The notes under the pieces were generated by a model that saw nothing but the letters and a program-made list of their open reading frames with translations, searched no databases and was not told the origin of the DNA. From assembly GCA_009377445.1 (NCBI GenBank), contig WHUA01000009.1, forward strand, positions 62,001-126,000: a DNA stretch of 64,000 nt, given 5' to 3'. Position numbers and translations under genes: made by a program. This document shows, one piece after another, positions 1 to 8,202 of this stretch (within the stretch, counting starts at the first letter, position 1; the number at the start of each line of letters is the position of its first letter). This DNA is from Alphaproteobacteria bacterium (GTDB taxonomy: Bacteria; Pseudomonadota; Alphaproteobacteria; UBA8366).

Positions 1-210
1 GAGGCGAAACACGAACCGGAGCGGGTTCCGCTTGACGTCGATCAGCCAGACGTTCGGCAGGAGATGCGGAATGTCGACCGGGTCCAGGTGCTGGCGTCCC
101 GGCAATGCCTGCCCCGGCTTGATCGACAGCCAGTAGGCCACCGCCTCCCGGATCGTCGCGTTGCAGTCCGCTGGTAGTCCGAGATTTTCTATGCCGACAT
201 GCCGGGACAT
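1..210 (-). CDS. PAS domain protein (PAS_5-like), N-terminal 70 residues only
   Basis: The reading frame starts with ATG at 210 and runs open off the left edge, so only 70 residues are present. It contains the hallmark of a common alphaproteobacterial PAS family (PF07310-type): a stretch reading LDPVDIPHLLPNVWLIDV followed by a basic turn and RFVFRL. Members are small single-PAS proteins of unknown ligand, thought to act as sensors. The start is supported by the usual position of this motif about 40 residues from the N-terminus. The gene is divergent from the ChaC-like gene to its right. A distant relative may lie at 51305-51871. Confidence 0.75.
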   Translation of the reverse strand, partial: MSRHVGIENLGLPADCNATIREAVAYWLSIKPGQALPGRQHLDPVDIPHLLPNVWLIDVKRNPLRFVFRL

Positions 211-290
211 GTTTCGCACTTCCAACCGTTTATGCAATTTGAGCGCGACTGATACCATCGCGGGAGACCGAAGGGGATGAATATTTTCAT

Positions 291-314
291 ATCTTAGGAC
301 ACATCTTAGGACAC
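291..314. repeat. Two tandem 12-bp repeats (ATCTTAGGACAC)
   Basis: ATCTTAGGACAC occurs twice back to back. It looks like an insertion-sequence end remnant, but no transposase or partner end is visible. Confidence 0.5.
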
Positions 315-355
315 AGGGACAAGGCCAAGTTCATGATCGCCCGCAATCGCGCCAT

Positions 356-457
356 AGATCAATTTGCAATCAGGTGGAACCACCTGATTGCAGGTAAATT
401 GATCTATCTTAAAAGGCTAGAGCAACTTACCTGCGTCCGATTGGACGCAGGTTGCTC
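356..457. repeat. Double-palindrome dispersed element, copy 1
   Basis: First of three copies of a ~104-bp element (others at 31413-31517 and 47037-47139). The left half is a long stem-loop: AGATCAAT pairs with ATTGATCT, and inside it TGCAATCAGGTGG pairs with CCACCTGATTGCA. The right half is a second stem-loop: GAGCAAC pairs with GTTGCTC around CTGCGTCC/GGACGCAG. The two halves are joined by a short A/T-rich linker. This copy differs from the other two at a few paired positions. Confidence 0.85.
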
Positions 458-503
458 TTGTACAACGCAGCGCATTGCAGGTTGAATACGAAACGACGCG
501 CCC

Positions 504-1184
504 ATGCAACACCGCCCACCGCAATCGTTCGCCGCCCTGCGCCCGCTTTCCGAGGAACAGCGCAAGCTGAGCCTGGACCGGGCGCTTTCGGCCGCGGCGA
601 GCACGAACCCGATCCGGGTGTTCGCTTACGGCTCCCTCGTCTGGAGCCCTTGCTTCGCCTTCGACGAGGCGGCGGCGGTTACGCTCGATGGCTACCGGCG
701 GGCCTTCAATTTCTGGACGATCAAGACGCGCGGAACGCCGGAGACGCCGGGACTGGGGCTGGGGCTCGAGCCGGGCGGCGCGTGCGAAGGCATCCTCTAC
801 CGGCTTTCCGAAAGCGGCCGGGACGCCGCGCTGGAGGCGATCTGGGCGCGCGAGATGTTCAGCGATGTCTACGAGCCGCGCTGGCTGCCGGTCCGGACGT
901 CCGGCGGCATCCACCAGGCGCTGTGCTTCGTCATCAACACGGCACATGAACAGTATGCCGGTCCGCTCGACGGCGATGCCGCCGCGCGGATCATCGCGCG
1001 CGCCAGCGGCGCGAATGGGACATGCCGCGATTACCTGGCCGAGGCCGTCGCCGCGCTGGCCCGCTACGGCGTGAGCGATCCATACCTCGACGGCCTGCTG
1101 GCCTTGGTCGACCGGCTCCCTCGGGCGGACGGGGGGCGGACGGCGCAGGCGCTTAGCCCTGCCGCGGCGCTTCGATCGTCATGA
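504..1184 (+). CDS. ChaC-like gamma-glutamylcyclotransferase
   Basis: A 226-residue protein of the ChaC family, which cleaves the gamma-glutamyl bond of glutathione in the cytosol to give 5-oxoproline and Cys-Gly. The substrate-binding loop FAYGSLVW lies at residues 40-47. RAFNFWT and the TRGTPETPGLGLGLEP segment, which match the ChaC core, follow at 67-90. The probable catalytic glutamate is E117 in the sequence WAREMF. Length fits the family. The last 32 nt overlap the 3' end of the convergent lipoprotein gene, so the C-terminal tail past about residue 205 is probably not functionally constrained. Substrate specificity for glutathione is inferred from family. Confidence 0.85.
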   Translation: MQHRPPQSFAALRPLSEEQRKLSLDRALSAAASTNPIRVFAYGSLVWSPCFAFDEAAAVTLDGYRRAFNFWTIKTRGTPETPGLGLGLEPGGACEGILYRLSESGRDAALEAIWAREMFSDVYEPRWLPVRTSGGIHQALCFVINTAHEQYAGPLDGDAAARIIARASGANGTCRDYLAEAVAALARYGVSDPYLDGLLALVDRLPRADGGRTAQALSPAAALRSS

Positions 1185-1461
1185 GCCGATAGCCGCGCCC
1201 ACGCATGCAGTCGCGGAACATCTCCTCCGCCGCCCGATCGCGAAACAGGAGCCGTCCGGAGGCCGTGCTGCCCGACACCATCGGGCCATAGTCGTAGTAA
1301 GGATTGAATTCCCGGTCCACCGTGCCGAGGCATGCCACACGGTCCGCCTCGTAGATATTTGCATTGACGCCCGCCTTCGCCCAGCGCTGCTCCGGCGGGG
1401 CGGCGCAGGCGGCGACAAGTCCCAACACGCCAAGTGCGAGCATCTGCTGACGGCGCGACAT
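1153..1461 (-). CDS. Small predicted lipoprotein of unknown function
   Basis: The 102-residue product starts at an ATG (1461) preceded by an AAAGGA ribosome-binding site; an upstream in-frame start at 1488 looks worse. Residues 1-20 form a lipoprotein signal with lipobox LVAAC, so the mature protein would be anchored by a lipidated cysteine. The rest contains a YYDYG segment, and near the end come CMRGRGYRLM, a motif seen in many small uncharacterised proteobacterial lipoproteins. It is convergent with, and overlaps by 32 nt, the ChaC-like gene. Function is unknown. Confidence 0.75.
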   Translation of the reverse strand: MSRRQQMLALGVLGLVAACAAPPEQRWAKAGVNANIYEADRVACLGTVDREFNPYYDYGPMVSGSTASGRLLFRDRAAEEMFRDCMRGRGYRLMTIEAPRQG

Positions 1462-1567
1462 GCCAGATCCTTTCCGCGTTGCTGCCACGAAGCCGCCGCG
1501 GCAATCGCCGCGGCCGGCCCGATCATAGATTTGGAGAAGAACGCGGACGAATTCAACAGGGCGGGCT

Positions 1568-3316
1568 TCAGCGCGCCGTTTCGGCGCCCGTCACCACGTG
1601 CAGCGCCGTCGCGAGGCGGGCGAGCGCCCGGGCCCGCCACCAGCCCGCCTCCAGCTCCCGGCCGGCCGACAGCGCCTTGCCGAAAATCCGGCGCGCCGCG
1701 GAAACGCGCGCCGCCCGCGCCGCCGCTATGGCCATGTCGCCCAGCATCACCGCGCGGTCGAAGCGGCTCTCGATGCCGCCCGCGATCTCCAGCGCCTGCC
1801 GCTCGAACGCCTCCGCCCGGCCGCTGTCCCCAGCCAGCCCGGCGATCTCGGCGGCCCGCCAGAACCCTTCGGCGCGCAGGTTGGCGTTGCCCAGCGCCGA
1901 AAGCTCGGATTCGCCCTTGTCGAAATTGCCGATCCGCGCCCACGCCAGGGCGAGGCTGAAACGGGAATACTCCTGCGGATACCCCTTGCGCACGCGCGCG
2001 GCCGCCGCCGCCGCCTTGCCCAGCGTCTTCGCCGCCGCCTTGCGGTTGCCGGCTTTGGCCTGGACGACCGCGAGATTGCACAGCGTCGTGACGCGATAGC
2101 GGTCGCCTTCGGCGAAAGCCGCGCGCGACACCGCGGAGGCCGAGGCTGCGATCATCGCCGATCCCGGTTCCTCCACCAGCGCGGTCAACGCGTCGACCGC
2201 CGCCCCATAGTCGCCCGTGTCGGCGAGGGCGCCGGTAATCATCCCGACTTCCGCATGCTTGATCAGCCGCGCGGTCGCCGGGGACGCGAAATTGCGGGCG
2301 GCGCCGATGACGTAGGCGGCGCCTTCGACGTCGCCGCTTTGCGCCAGACCGGAGGCGAGGGTCGTCGCAATGGCGACGCGGGAAGCGAGCGCGTGCTCCT
2401 GGTCGAGCATCGCCACGACGCGCTGCGACAGCTTGCGCGCGAGACCGGTTTCGCCGGCCCTGGCGGCGCTGACCGCGATGGAGGCGACCGCACGGATGCG
2501 GTTTTCCGTATCGGGAACGGTCTCGGCGAGCTCGAGCCCCTCGCCGATCCGTCCGGCCTCGGCGAGCGCTTCCGCGGCCTCGCGCATGGCGACGAGAACG
2601 AGCCGCGCATCGCTGAGATGCCGCAGGCGCTCACGCACCGCATTGCCGCGTCCCGTGCGTATCTCCGTCAGGATGATGTCGCGGAGCGCCCAGTCCTGGA
2701 AATTCGATTGTTCGATGCCCGCCGCAGCACTTCTGGCTTCGGCGAGCAGGCAGTCGACCGAGACGGCGCCGGCGCATTCCGCCGCTTGCGACGCGGCCGA
2801 GCGGCCGTCCGGAACCTTGCCGGCGTCGATCAGGTCGCGCGTCGCCGGGCTGGCGCGCAATGCGCGCACGGCCTGCTCCGTCTGCCGGTCGCGGATCTCG
2901 TTGAGGTCGCGGCGAAGATGCAAGGCGTCCCGCACCGAAACGATCCGCCGCAGCGCGTCGGCGAGCGGCGCGCCGTCGCCGATTTCGCCATGCTGCGCTT
3001 CGAAGCGCCCGATCGCGGCCTTCAGCCGGGCGTCGTACCGCCCGTCGATCGGGCCGTCATAAAGGCCGAGATCCCTCAACTCGCGCTGGATATCGCGGAC
3101 GACGGCCGACCAGGGGAGGTCCGGTGCCGCAGCCCCCGCGCCGGCGGCATCCCGATCGAGCGCGGCGACCTGGTCCAGCCGGCCGGATTGCGCCGCGGCG
3201 CAGTCGATGAATGCGAGGAGCGAGAGGCCGAGGAAAAACGGCAATCGGGCGGACCGGGAACGAAGTCCCTTCCGGGGCGACCGAAACGCCTTTCCGCTAT
3301 CCACCTGTCGTGGCAT
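1568..3316 (-). CDS. Secreted protein with peptidoglycan-binding-like domain and helical repeats
   Basis: A 582-residue protein with a basic N-terminus, a hydrophobic stretch (about residues 25-42) and a likely signal-peptidase site after CAAAQ. Residues about 70-110 (VVRDIQRELRDLGLYDGPIDGRY) match the PG_binding_1 fold, which packs against cell-wall peptidoglycan. The remaining 400 residues are Ala-rich helical hairpins with TPR-like spacing, suggesting a periplasmic scaffold. No catalytic motif is visible. The gene stands alone on the minus strand; downstream is the small lipoprotein gene. The start is the only good ATG ahead of the signal region. Exact role is unknown. Confidence 0.75.
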   Translation of the reverse strand: MPRQVDSGKAFRSPRKGLRSRSARLPFFLGLSLLAFIDCAAAQSGRLDQVAALDRDAAGAGAAAPDLPWSAVVRDIQRELRDLGLYDGPIDGRYDARLKAAIGRFEAQHGEIGDGAPLADALRRIVSVRDALHLRRDLNEIRDRQTEQAVRALRASPATRDLIDAGKVPDGRSAASQAAECAGAVSVDCLLAEARSAAAGIEQSNFQDWALRDIILTEIRTGRGNAVRERLRHLSDARLVLVAMREAAEALAEAGRIGEGLELAETVPDTENRIRAVASIAVSAARAGETGLARKLSQRVVAMLDQEHALASRVAIATTLASGLAQSGDVEGAAYVIGAARNFASPATARLIKHAEVGMITGALADTGDYGAAVDALTALVEEPGSAMIAASASAVSRAAFAEGDRYRVTTLCNLAVVQAKAGNRKAAAKTLGKAAAAAARVRKGYPQEYSRFSLALAWARIGNFDKGESELSALGNANLRAEGFWRAAEIAGLAGDSGRAEAFERQALEIAGGIESRFDRAVMLGDMAIAAARAARVSAARRIFGKALSAGRELEAGWWRARALARLATALHVVTGAETAR

Positions 3317-3450
3317 AGATTTCGCCGGTCCGCCCGAATGCTCCCTACCCCGACCGGGATTAAAGGGAAACCCGCCTAATAAACAGTTAACAGCTTACGG
3401 CGGCGTTATGAAGCCGCGAGTCCCGTCCGGCGGAAATCGAGATCGGTGCG

Positions 3451-3506
3451 TATGGACTCGCCGAACATGTCCGCGAGTGACGATGTTGTTTATTACCAAA
3501 CACTTC
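3451..3506. repeat. 56-nt dispersed repeat, copy 1
   Basis: Matches 5622-5676 closely: TGGACTCGC...ACA.GTCCGCGAGTGACGAT followed by ACCAAACACTT. The core GGACTCGC/GCGAGTC can fold as a hairpin. Confidence 0.7.
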
Positions 3507-3571
3507 TCGTCATTGCCGCAATTGTTGTACTGCTGTCCGGTTAAACGGAGTTCGATTGGATGCAGTGGCGC

Positions 3572-3660
3572 CATGGACACCGCGGATAAACCGCGGTGTG
3601 ACGATCTTTTTTAGTTTCATATTGTTACCGTCATGCCGCGGTTCATCCGCGGCATCCATG
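3572..3660. repeat. Twin-hairpin repeat, copy A
   Basis: Two adjacent stem-loops: ACACCGCGG/CCGCGGTGT, then TTTTTT, then ATGCCGCGG/CCGCGGCAT. The same arrangement occurs at 50906-50994; a version with the halves swapped occurs at 54785-54847. Confidence 0.75.
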
Positions 3661-3681
3661 CGGCGGACACGCCGGGAAAGG

Positions 3682-5466
3682 TTATCCTGCAGTATCCGTG
3701 CGGTCCCGCCAGGGCCGCGCGGGCGGCACCGGCGCACGGTGACGCCAGCCGCCGGTCAGCACCGGCACGGGGCCGCGGCCAGCCGATTTGGCCTCCGGCT
3801 TCGGATCGCCCGGCGGCGTTGACGCAACAGCCCGCGCGGGCGCAACCACGGGCGTGGGCAAGGGCTGCGCCGGCTCCACAGGCTTCGGCACGGCCTGTTG
3901 TGGCTGGTTCTGCGGCTGGGCTTGCGGCTCGGATCGCGGGGCCGGCGGGCTCACCGAAAGCAGCGCGAAGGGCGCGGACGCCGCGCCGTTTGGGGGCGCG
4001 GCCGCGTCGCGGCGCTGCCGGAAAAGCTCCTCTTCCTCCGGCACCATGAAAGGCTCCGGGGCGACCATATCCGGCGGCTCGGGAAGCTCGTCGGCATAAT
4101 GCGGACGCACGGGCCGCGCCGGAGGCAGCGCGGCGGTCTGCATCGTCTGGGGCAGCGTTGCTGCGGGTGGCGGCGCTGCAGGCGGCGGCGCAAGGCGCGC
4201 GGCGACCGCGCTGTCGACCGACTGAACCGGCTTGGACGTTGCAACCGGCAAGGCGGGCGCCGCCTGCTGCGGCGCGACGAGAGGCGGCGCGACCTTCGGC
4301 GCGTCCTGCGCCAGGGTCGGGGCCAGGGTCGGAGCCTGGGTCGGGGCCGGGGTCGGGGCTGGGGCGGCGACCGCTGCGGCCTCCGCCTGAGTCGGGATCG
4401 AAGCGGCCGGCGCCTTGCCTTTCGCCTGAGCCAACTCCCGCGCCAGCCTGGCCATGTCGGCGTCCGCGGCGACCGCGCCGCTCGTGTCCGGGCGGATCTC
4501 CTCCACGACGCTGATCGGCGCGCGTGCCGGCGCCGGCGCTTCCGGCCCGAGGGTGGAGCGCCCCGCCCCTTCGGGCTCGGCCAGGGAAATCGATGCCGGC
4601 AACTCGGCCACGGACTGCGGATTGATTGCAGGCGCATCGATGGACAGCGGCCCGTCCTCGCGCGGGGCCGTCGGCGCCGCCGCAACCGGGGCGCTCGCCG
4701 GCGCGGACGCCTGTGCCGTCGGAGGGGCTGTCGGAAGCGCCGTCGAAGGCGCCGTCGAGAGCGCCGGTGAAAGGGCGGGCGGCAGCGCATTGCCCGGCGG
4801 CAAGGCACCAGGCGTAGGCGCCGCAAGCATGGGAGCGGCCGACTTCGGTTCCGCCCGCTCGGCGACCTTCGGCGGCTCTACGCCTTCCGGCTGGTGCGCG
4901 ACGATGCTGATGCGCGGTTTGCCCTCGTCCGCCGTGCGGCATTTCGTCTCGAAGATCAGGCGGCCGGAGATCTCGCCATCCCAGGCAACCGCCGGCAGCG
5001 GCCGGCGGTTCTCGTCGTAGCTCTGCTTGAATTTCGACCCGTAGACGACGGCGAGAAGGGCGAAGACTTTCTCCGACAGCCGCACGCAACGATAGGCGCG
5101 GCGCTGCGTGCGCTGAGGATCGAGCTGGGCGACGATGCGCTCGACCTTGGCGCCGGCCGGGTCCAGCACCGCATAGATGACGCCCGGCTCGTCGAATACC
5201 GCCGCGTCGAGGACGAGGCACTGCCGGTCGGCCGCAATATCACCGCAGGCGCCGAGCCTGCCGCCCTTGTGCGCGGCCTTGGCCTGTTCGAGCGTCATGC
5301 CGAGCTTGTAGGGGCCGAAGCTGTCGATGCGCGGCACCAGCATCTGCGCCGCCCCGGCGGGGAAGCCGAGCAGGGCCACGGCGACGGCCGCGATCGCCCC
5401 GCAGTAGCGACGCCCCCGACCCGCCGATCTTTTCCCGCTGCGCCGCAAGGCCGCTCCCCCGGACAT
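3682..5466 (-). CDS. Exported Pro/Ala-rich protein of unknown function
   Basis: From the ATG at 5466 the product has 594 residues. A twin-arginine-like basic start and a hydrophobic segment ending GFPAGAAQ (about residues 22-41) predict export. A folded domain of ~165 residues follows, with FGPYKLGMTLEQAK and a four-cysteine pattern (C at GACGD, QCLV, YRCV, TKCR). Beyond it lies a very long low-complexity Pro/Ala/Thr-rich region with TQAPTLAPTLA-type repeats, ending in a basic Pro-Arg tail. Such tails usually span the periplasm or cell wall. Frame conservation is less certain in the repeats. No function can be assigned. Confidence 0.65.
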   Translation of the reverse strand: MSGGAALRRSGKRSAGRGRRYCGAIAAVAVALLGFPAGAAQMLVPRIDSFGPYKLGMTLEQAKAAHKGGRLGACGDIAADRQCLVLDAAVFDEPGVIYAVLDPAGAKVERIVAQLDPQRTQRRAYRCVRLSEKVFALLAVVYGSKFKQSYDENRRPLPAVAWDGEISGRLIFETKCRTADEGKPRISIVAHQPEGVEPPKVAERAEPKSAAPMLAAPTPGALPPGNALPPALSPALSTAPSTALPTAPPTAQASAPASAPVAAAPTAPREDGPLSIDAPAINPQSVAELPASISLAEPEGAGRSTLGPEAPAPARAPISVVEEIRPDTSGAVAADADMARLARELAQAKGKAPAASIPTQAEAAAVAAPAPTPAPTQAPTLAPTLAQDAPKVAPPLVAPQQAAPALPVATSKPVQSVDSAVAARLAPPPAAPPPAATLPQTMQTAALPPARPVRPHYADELPEPPDMVAPEPFMVPEEEELFRQRRDAAAPPNGAASAPFALLSVSPPAPRSEPQAQPQNQPQQAVPKPVEPAQPLPTPVVAPARAVASTPPGDPKPEAKSAGRGPVPVLTGGWRHRAPVPPARPWRDRTDTAG

Positions 5467-5621
5467 GTTCCCCTCGTACAGCTTACAACACCCGAAATAG
5501 CAGCGCCCTACTTCCCCCAAAAGGCCTGAACTTGGGAAAATCAGGGGTAGCCTCAATGGCGAGGGCATAATGCTTCGTGGATGGACGTAACAGTACGCGG
5601 CCGGCGGCTGGATCGGCGCAC

Positions 5622-5676
5622 GTGGACTCGCGGAACAAGTCCGCGAGTGACGATATTATTTGTAACCAAACACTTA
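5622..5676. repeat. 56-nt dispersed repeat, copy 2
   Basis: Second copy of the 3451-3506 sequence, in the same orientation and also next to a gene start region. Here it sits about 60 nt upstream of the NUDIX gene. Confidence 0.7.
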
Positions 5677-5734
5677 CCGAAACCGGCTATCAATACGGCC
5701 CGCCGCCATCGAATATTGGGAAAGCGCCAGAACT

Positions 5735-6337
5735 ATGCCTAAGAAGACCGCAGAATTCGTCGAAAAAACAGTTCTTTCCGATGGGTTCTTCCCGTTGATT
5801 CTCTGCAAAATCCGCCACACCCTCTTTGCCGGCGGCATGAGCCGGCCGTTCAACCGCGAGGTCCTGCTCCGCGCGCCGGTTGCCGCCGTGCTGCCCTACG
5901 ATCCCCTGCGGGATACGGTCGTCCTGATCGAGCAGTTCCGGGCTGGGAAGCTCCTCGCCGGCGCCGCCGATCCGTGGATGCTCGAGGTCGTCGCCGGCAT
6001 CATCGAAGACGGCGAGACGCCGGCGGAAATGGCGCGGCGCGAAGCCATGGAGGAAGCCGGCTGTAAGATTGGCGAGATGGAAGCCTTCCCCGGCTTCTAC
6101 CCCAGCGCCGGCGCGTGCTCGGAATATGTCCACATGTTCTGCGGCCGGGTCGACAGCCGGGGTGTCGGCGGCATCCATGGGCTCGACCATGAGGACGAGG
6201 ATATCCGCGTCGTCGTGGAGCCGGCGGAGCGCGCGTTCGAGCGCCTGGCGGCCGGCGAGGTCGACAGCGCCATCGCCGTCGTCGCGTTGCAATGGCTGGC
6301 GCTCAACCGCGCGCGCCTGCGGGCCAATTGGACGTGA
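5735..6337 (+). CDS. NUDIX hydrolase, ADP-ribose pyrophosphatase type
   Basis: A 200-residue NUDIX protein. The Nudix box begins at G88 (GIIEDGETPAEMA) and continues RREAMEEAGC to about residue 110, with the REXXEE glutamates that bind the catalytic metal all present. The preceding segment VAAVLPYDPLRDTVVLIEQFR and the downstream FYPSAGACSEYVHMF are characteristic of the NudF/ADP-ribose pyrophosphatase subgroup, which converts ADP-ribose to AMP and ribose 5-phosphate in the cytosol. Length is standard. Specificity is by subfamily only. Confidence 0.88.
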   Translation: MPKKTAEFVEKTVLSDGFFPLILCKIRHTLFAGGMSRPFNREVLLRAPVAAVLPYDPLRDTVVLIEQFRAGKLLAGAADPWMLEVVAGIIEDGETPAEMARREAMEEAGCKIGEMEAFPGFYPSAGACSEYVHMFCGRVDSRGVGGIHGLDHEDEDIRVVVEPAERAFERLAAGEVDSAIAVVALQWLALNRARLRANWT

Positions 6338-6442
6338 TCCCCGCAGGACTTGACCCCCGCGCCCTCATCGGCTCTTGATAGCGGCTTCCGCACGGCAATG
6401 GCCATTCCGCGCTCAGGACGACATCCGAGGGATCGCACGATC

Positions 6443-7441
6443 ATGCAGGTTCGCGACGACTTCACCGACACGATCGGCAACACGCCCCTGATCAAGCTAA
6501 AGAAGGCGTCGGAGCTGACCGGCTGCACGATCCTCGGCAAGGCGGAGTTCCTGAACCCCGGCGGATCGGTGAAGGACCGCGCGGCGAAATACATCATCCT
6601 GGACGCGGAAGCGCGCGGCGAGCTGAAGCCGGGCGGCCTCATCGTCGAAGGCACCGCGGGCAACACCGGCATCGGCCTGGCGCTGGTCGGCAACGCGCGC
6701 GGCTACCGCACGCTGATCGTCATTCCCGAGACGCAGAGCGACGAGAAGAAGGACATGCTCCGGCTCTGCGGCGTGGAGCTGCGCGAGGTCCCCGCGGTGC
6801 CCTACCGCGACCCGAACAACTACGTGAAGGTCTCCGACCGGCTGGCGCAGGAGCTGGCGAAGACCGAGCCGAACGGCGTGCTCTATGCGAACCAATGGGA
6901 CAACCTGTCCAACCGCGACGCTCATTTGCGCTCGACCGGCCCCGAGATCTGGGAGCAGACCGATGGCAGGATCGACGGTTTCACCTGCGCCATCGGCACC
7001 GGCGGTACGCTCGCCGGCGTGAGCCTGTTCCTGAAGGGCAAGAATAAGAATATCCGCACCGCCGCCGCCGACCCGATGGGCGCGGCGATGTACAGCTATT
7101 TCAAGACCGGCGAGCTCAAGGCCGAGGGCAGCTCCATCACCGAGGGCATTGGCCAGGGCCGCATCACCAGGAACATCGACGGCGCGCCGATCGACGACGC
7201 CTACCAGATCACGGACGAGGAAGCGCTGCCGATCATCTTCGACCTGCTGAAGGAAGAAGGGCTTTGCCTCGGCGGGTCGAGCGGCATCAACGTCGCCGGG
7301 GCGATCCGCCTCGCCAAGGACCTGGGACCGGGCCACACAATCGTGACGATTCTCGCCGACTACGGGACGCGCTACATGTCGAAGCTGTTCAACCCGGCAT
7401 TCCTCAAGGAAAAAGGACTGCCGGCGCCGGGCTGGCTCTGA
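6443..7441 (+). CDS. cysK: Cysteine synthase A (O-acetylserine sulfhydrylase)
   Basis: A PLP enzyme of 332 residues that makes cysteine from O-acetylserine and sulfide. The PLP lysine is K44 in NPGGSVKDRAAKY. The phosphate-binding glycine loop GTGGTLAG, the substrate loop EGTAGNTGIG and the C-terminal GGSSGIN are all intact. The ATG at 6443 gives the usual N-terminus (DDFTDTIGNTPLIKL); in-frame codons back to 6350 lie in spacer. The EGTAGNTG variant is also seen in some cystathionine beta-synthase relatives, so a related beta-replacement reaction is possible. AlaX follows after 2 nt, suggesting one transcript. Confidence 0.9.
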   Translation: MQVRDDFTDTIGNTPLIKLKKASELTGCTILGKAEFLNPGGSVKDRAAKYIILDAEARGELKPGGLIVEGTAGNTGIGLALVGNARGYRTLIVIPETQSDEKKDMLRLCGVELREVPAVPYRDPNNYVKVSDRLAQELAKTEPNGVLYANQWDNLSNRDAHLRSTGPEIWEQTDGRIDGFTCAIGTGGTLAGVSLFLKGKNKNIRTAAADPMGAAMYSYFKTGELKAEGSSITEGIGQGRITRNIDGAPIDDAYQITDEEALPIIFDLLKEEGLCLGGSSGINVAGAIRLAKDLGPGHTIVTILADYGTRYMSKLFNPAFLKEKGLPAPGWL

Positions 7442-7443
7442 CG

Positions 7444-8163
7444 ATGCCGGCGACCGACGAGCTGTTCCGCGAGGACGCCTACCTCAAGGCGTGTGCGGCC
7501 ACGGTGACCGGCGTGAACGCGCTGGGCGGCATCCTGCTCGACCGCACGGTGTTCTATCCGACCGGCGGCGGCCAGCCGGGCGACAGCGGCAGCCTGCGCC
7601 TCGCGGACGGCAGCGAGATCCGCATCGCTACGGCGGTCAAGGGCGACGGCGACGAGAACGTGGTCCATGTCCCGGCCGAGGGCCAGGCCGCGCCGGTGGC
7701 GGGCACGAAAGTCACCGCAGCGATCAACTGGGACCGGCGCTACAGCCACATGCGCATGCACACGGGGCTGCACCTGCTCTGCGCGCTGGTGCCGCACGGC
7801 GTCACCGGCGGCCGTATCGGCGCGGACAAGAGCAGCCTCGATTTCGACATCGGCGATGCGACGCTCGACAAGGACGCGCTGACCGAAGGCCTCAACCGCC
7901 TGGTCCGGGAAGACCATCCCGTGTCGCCGCGCTGGATCGGCGAGGCGGAGCTGGACGCGCAGCCGGAACTGGTGCGCACCATGTCGGTGCAGCCGCCGCG
8001 CGGCAGCGGCCGTGTGCGCCTGCTCGACATTCCGTCCGTCGACCTGCAGCCCTGCGGCGGCACCCACGTCGCACGGACCGGCGAGATCGGCGCGCTCTCC
8101 GTCACCAAGATCGAGAACAAGGGCAAGCGCAACAGGCGGGTCAACATCGCGTTCGGCGGCTAG
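7444..8163 (+). CDS. AlaX-type alanyl-tRNA editing protein
   Basis: A 239-residue stand-alone editing domain related to the C-terminal half of alanyl-tRNA synthetase; such proteins hydrolyse Ser- or Gly-tRNA(Ala). The four zinc ligands are visible: H106 and H110 in MHTGLH, and C204 and H208 in PCGGTH. The FYPTGGGQPGD motif at 38-47 is typical. It starts 2 nt after the cysteine synthase stop and is probably co-transcribed with it. Together they place serine/cysteine metabolism beside a guard against serine misacylation; that link is inference. Confidence 0.88.
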   Translation: MPATDELFREDAYLKACAATVTGVNALGGILLDRTVFYPTGGGQPGDSGSLRLADGSEIRIATAVKGDGDENVVHVPAEGQAAPVAGTKVTAAINWDRRYSHMRMHTGLHLLCALVPHGVTGGRIGADKSSLDFDIGDATLDKDALTEGLNRLVREDHPVSPRWIGEAELDAQPELVRTMSVQPPRGSGRVRLLDIPSVDLQPCGGTHVARTGEIGALSVTKIENKGKRNRRVNIAFGG

Positions 8164-8202
8164 AGACGGCCTCTTGACGTTGCTCGCGGGGTTCTGCGCC
8201 TC

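Larger units (their letters stand above)
211..503. other. Intergenic region between divergent genes, holding two repeats
   Basis: The stretch separates two divergently read genes, so it must carry both promoters. It contains a 12-bp tandem direct repeat (291-314) and the first copy of the double-palindrome element (356-457). No further coding signal is seen. Confidence 0.6.
3317..3681. other. Gene-free spacer with three palindromic repeats
   Basis: No coding signal is evident. The stretch holds one copy of a 56-nt repeat (3451-3506) and one copy of the twin-hairpin repeat (3572-3660). It separates two minus-strand genes. Confidence 0.65.
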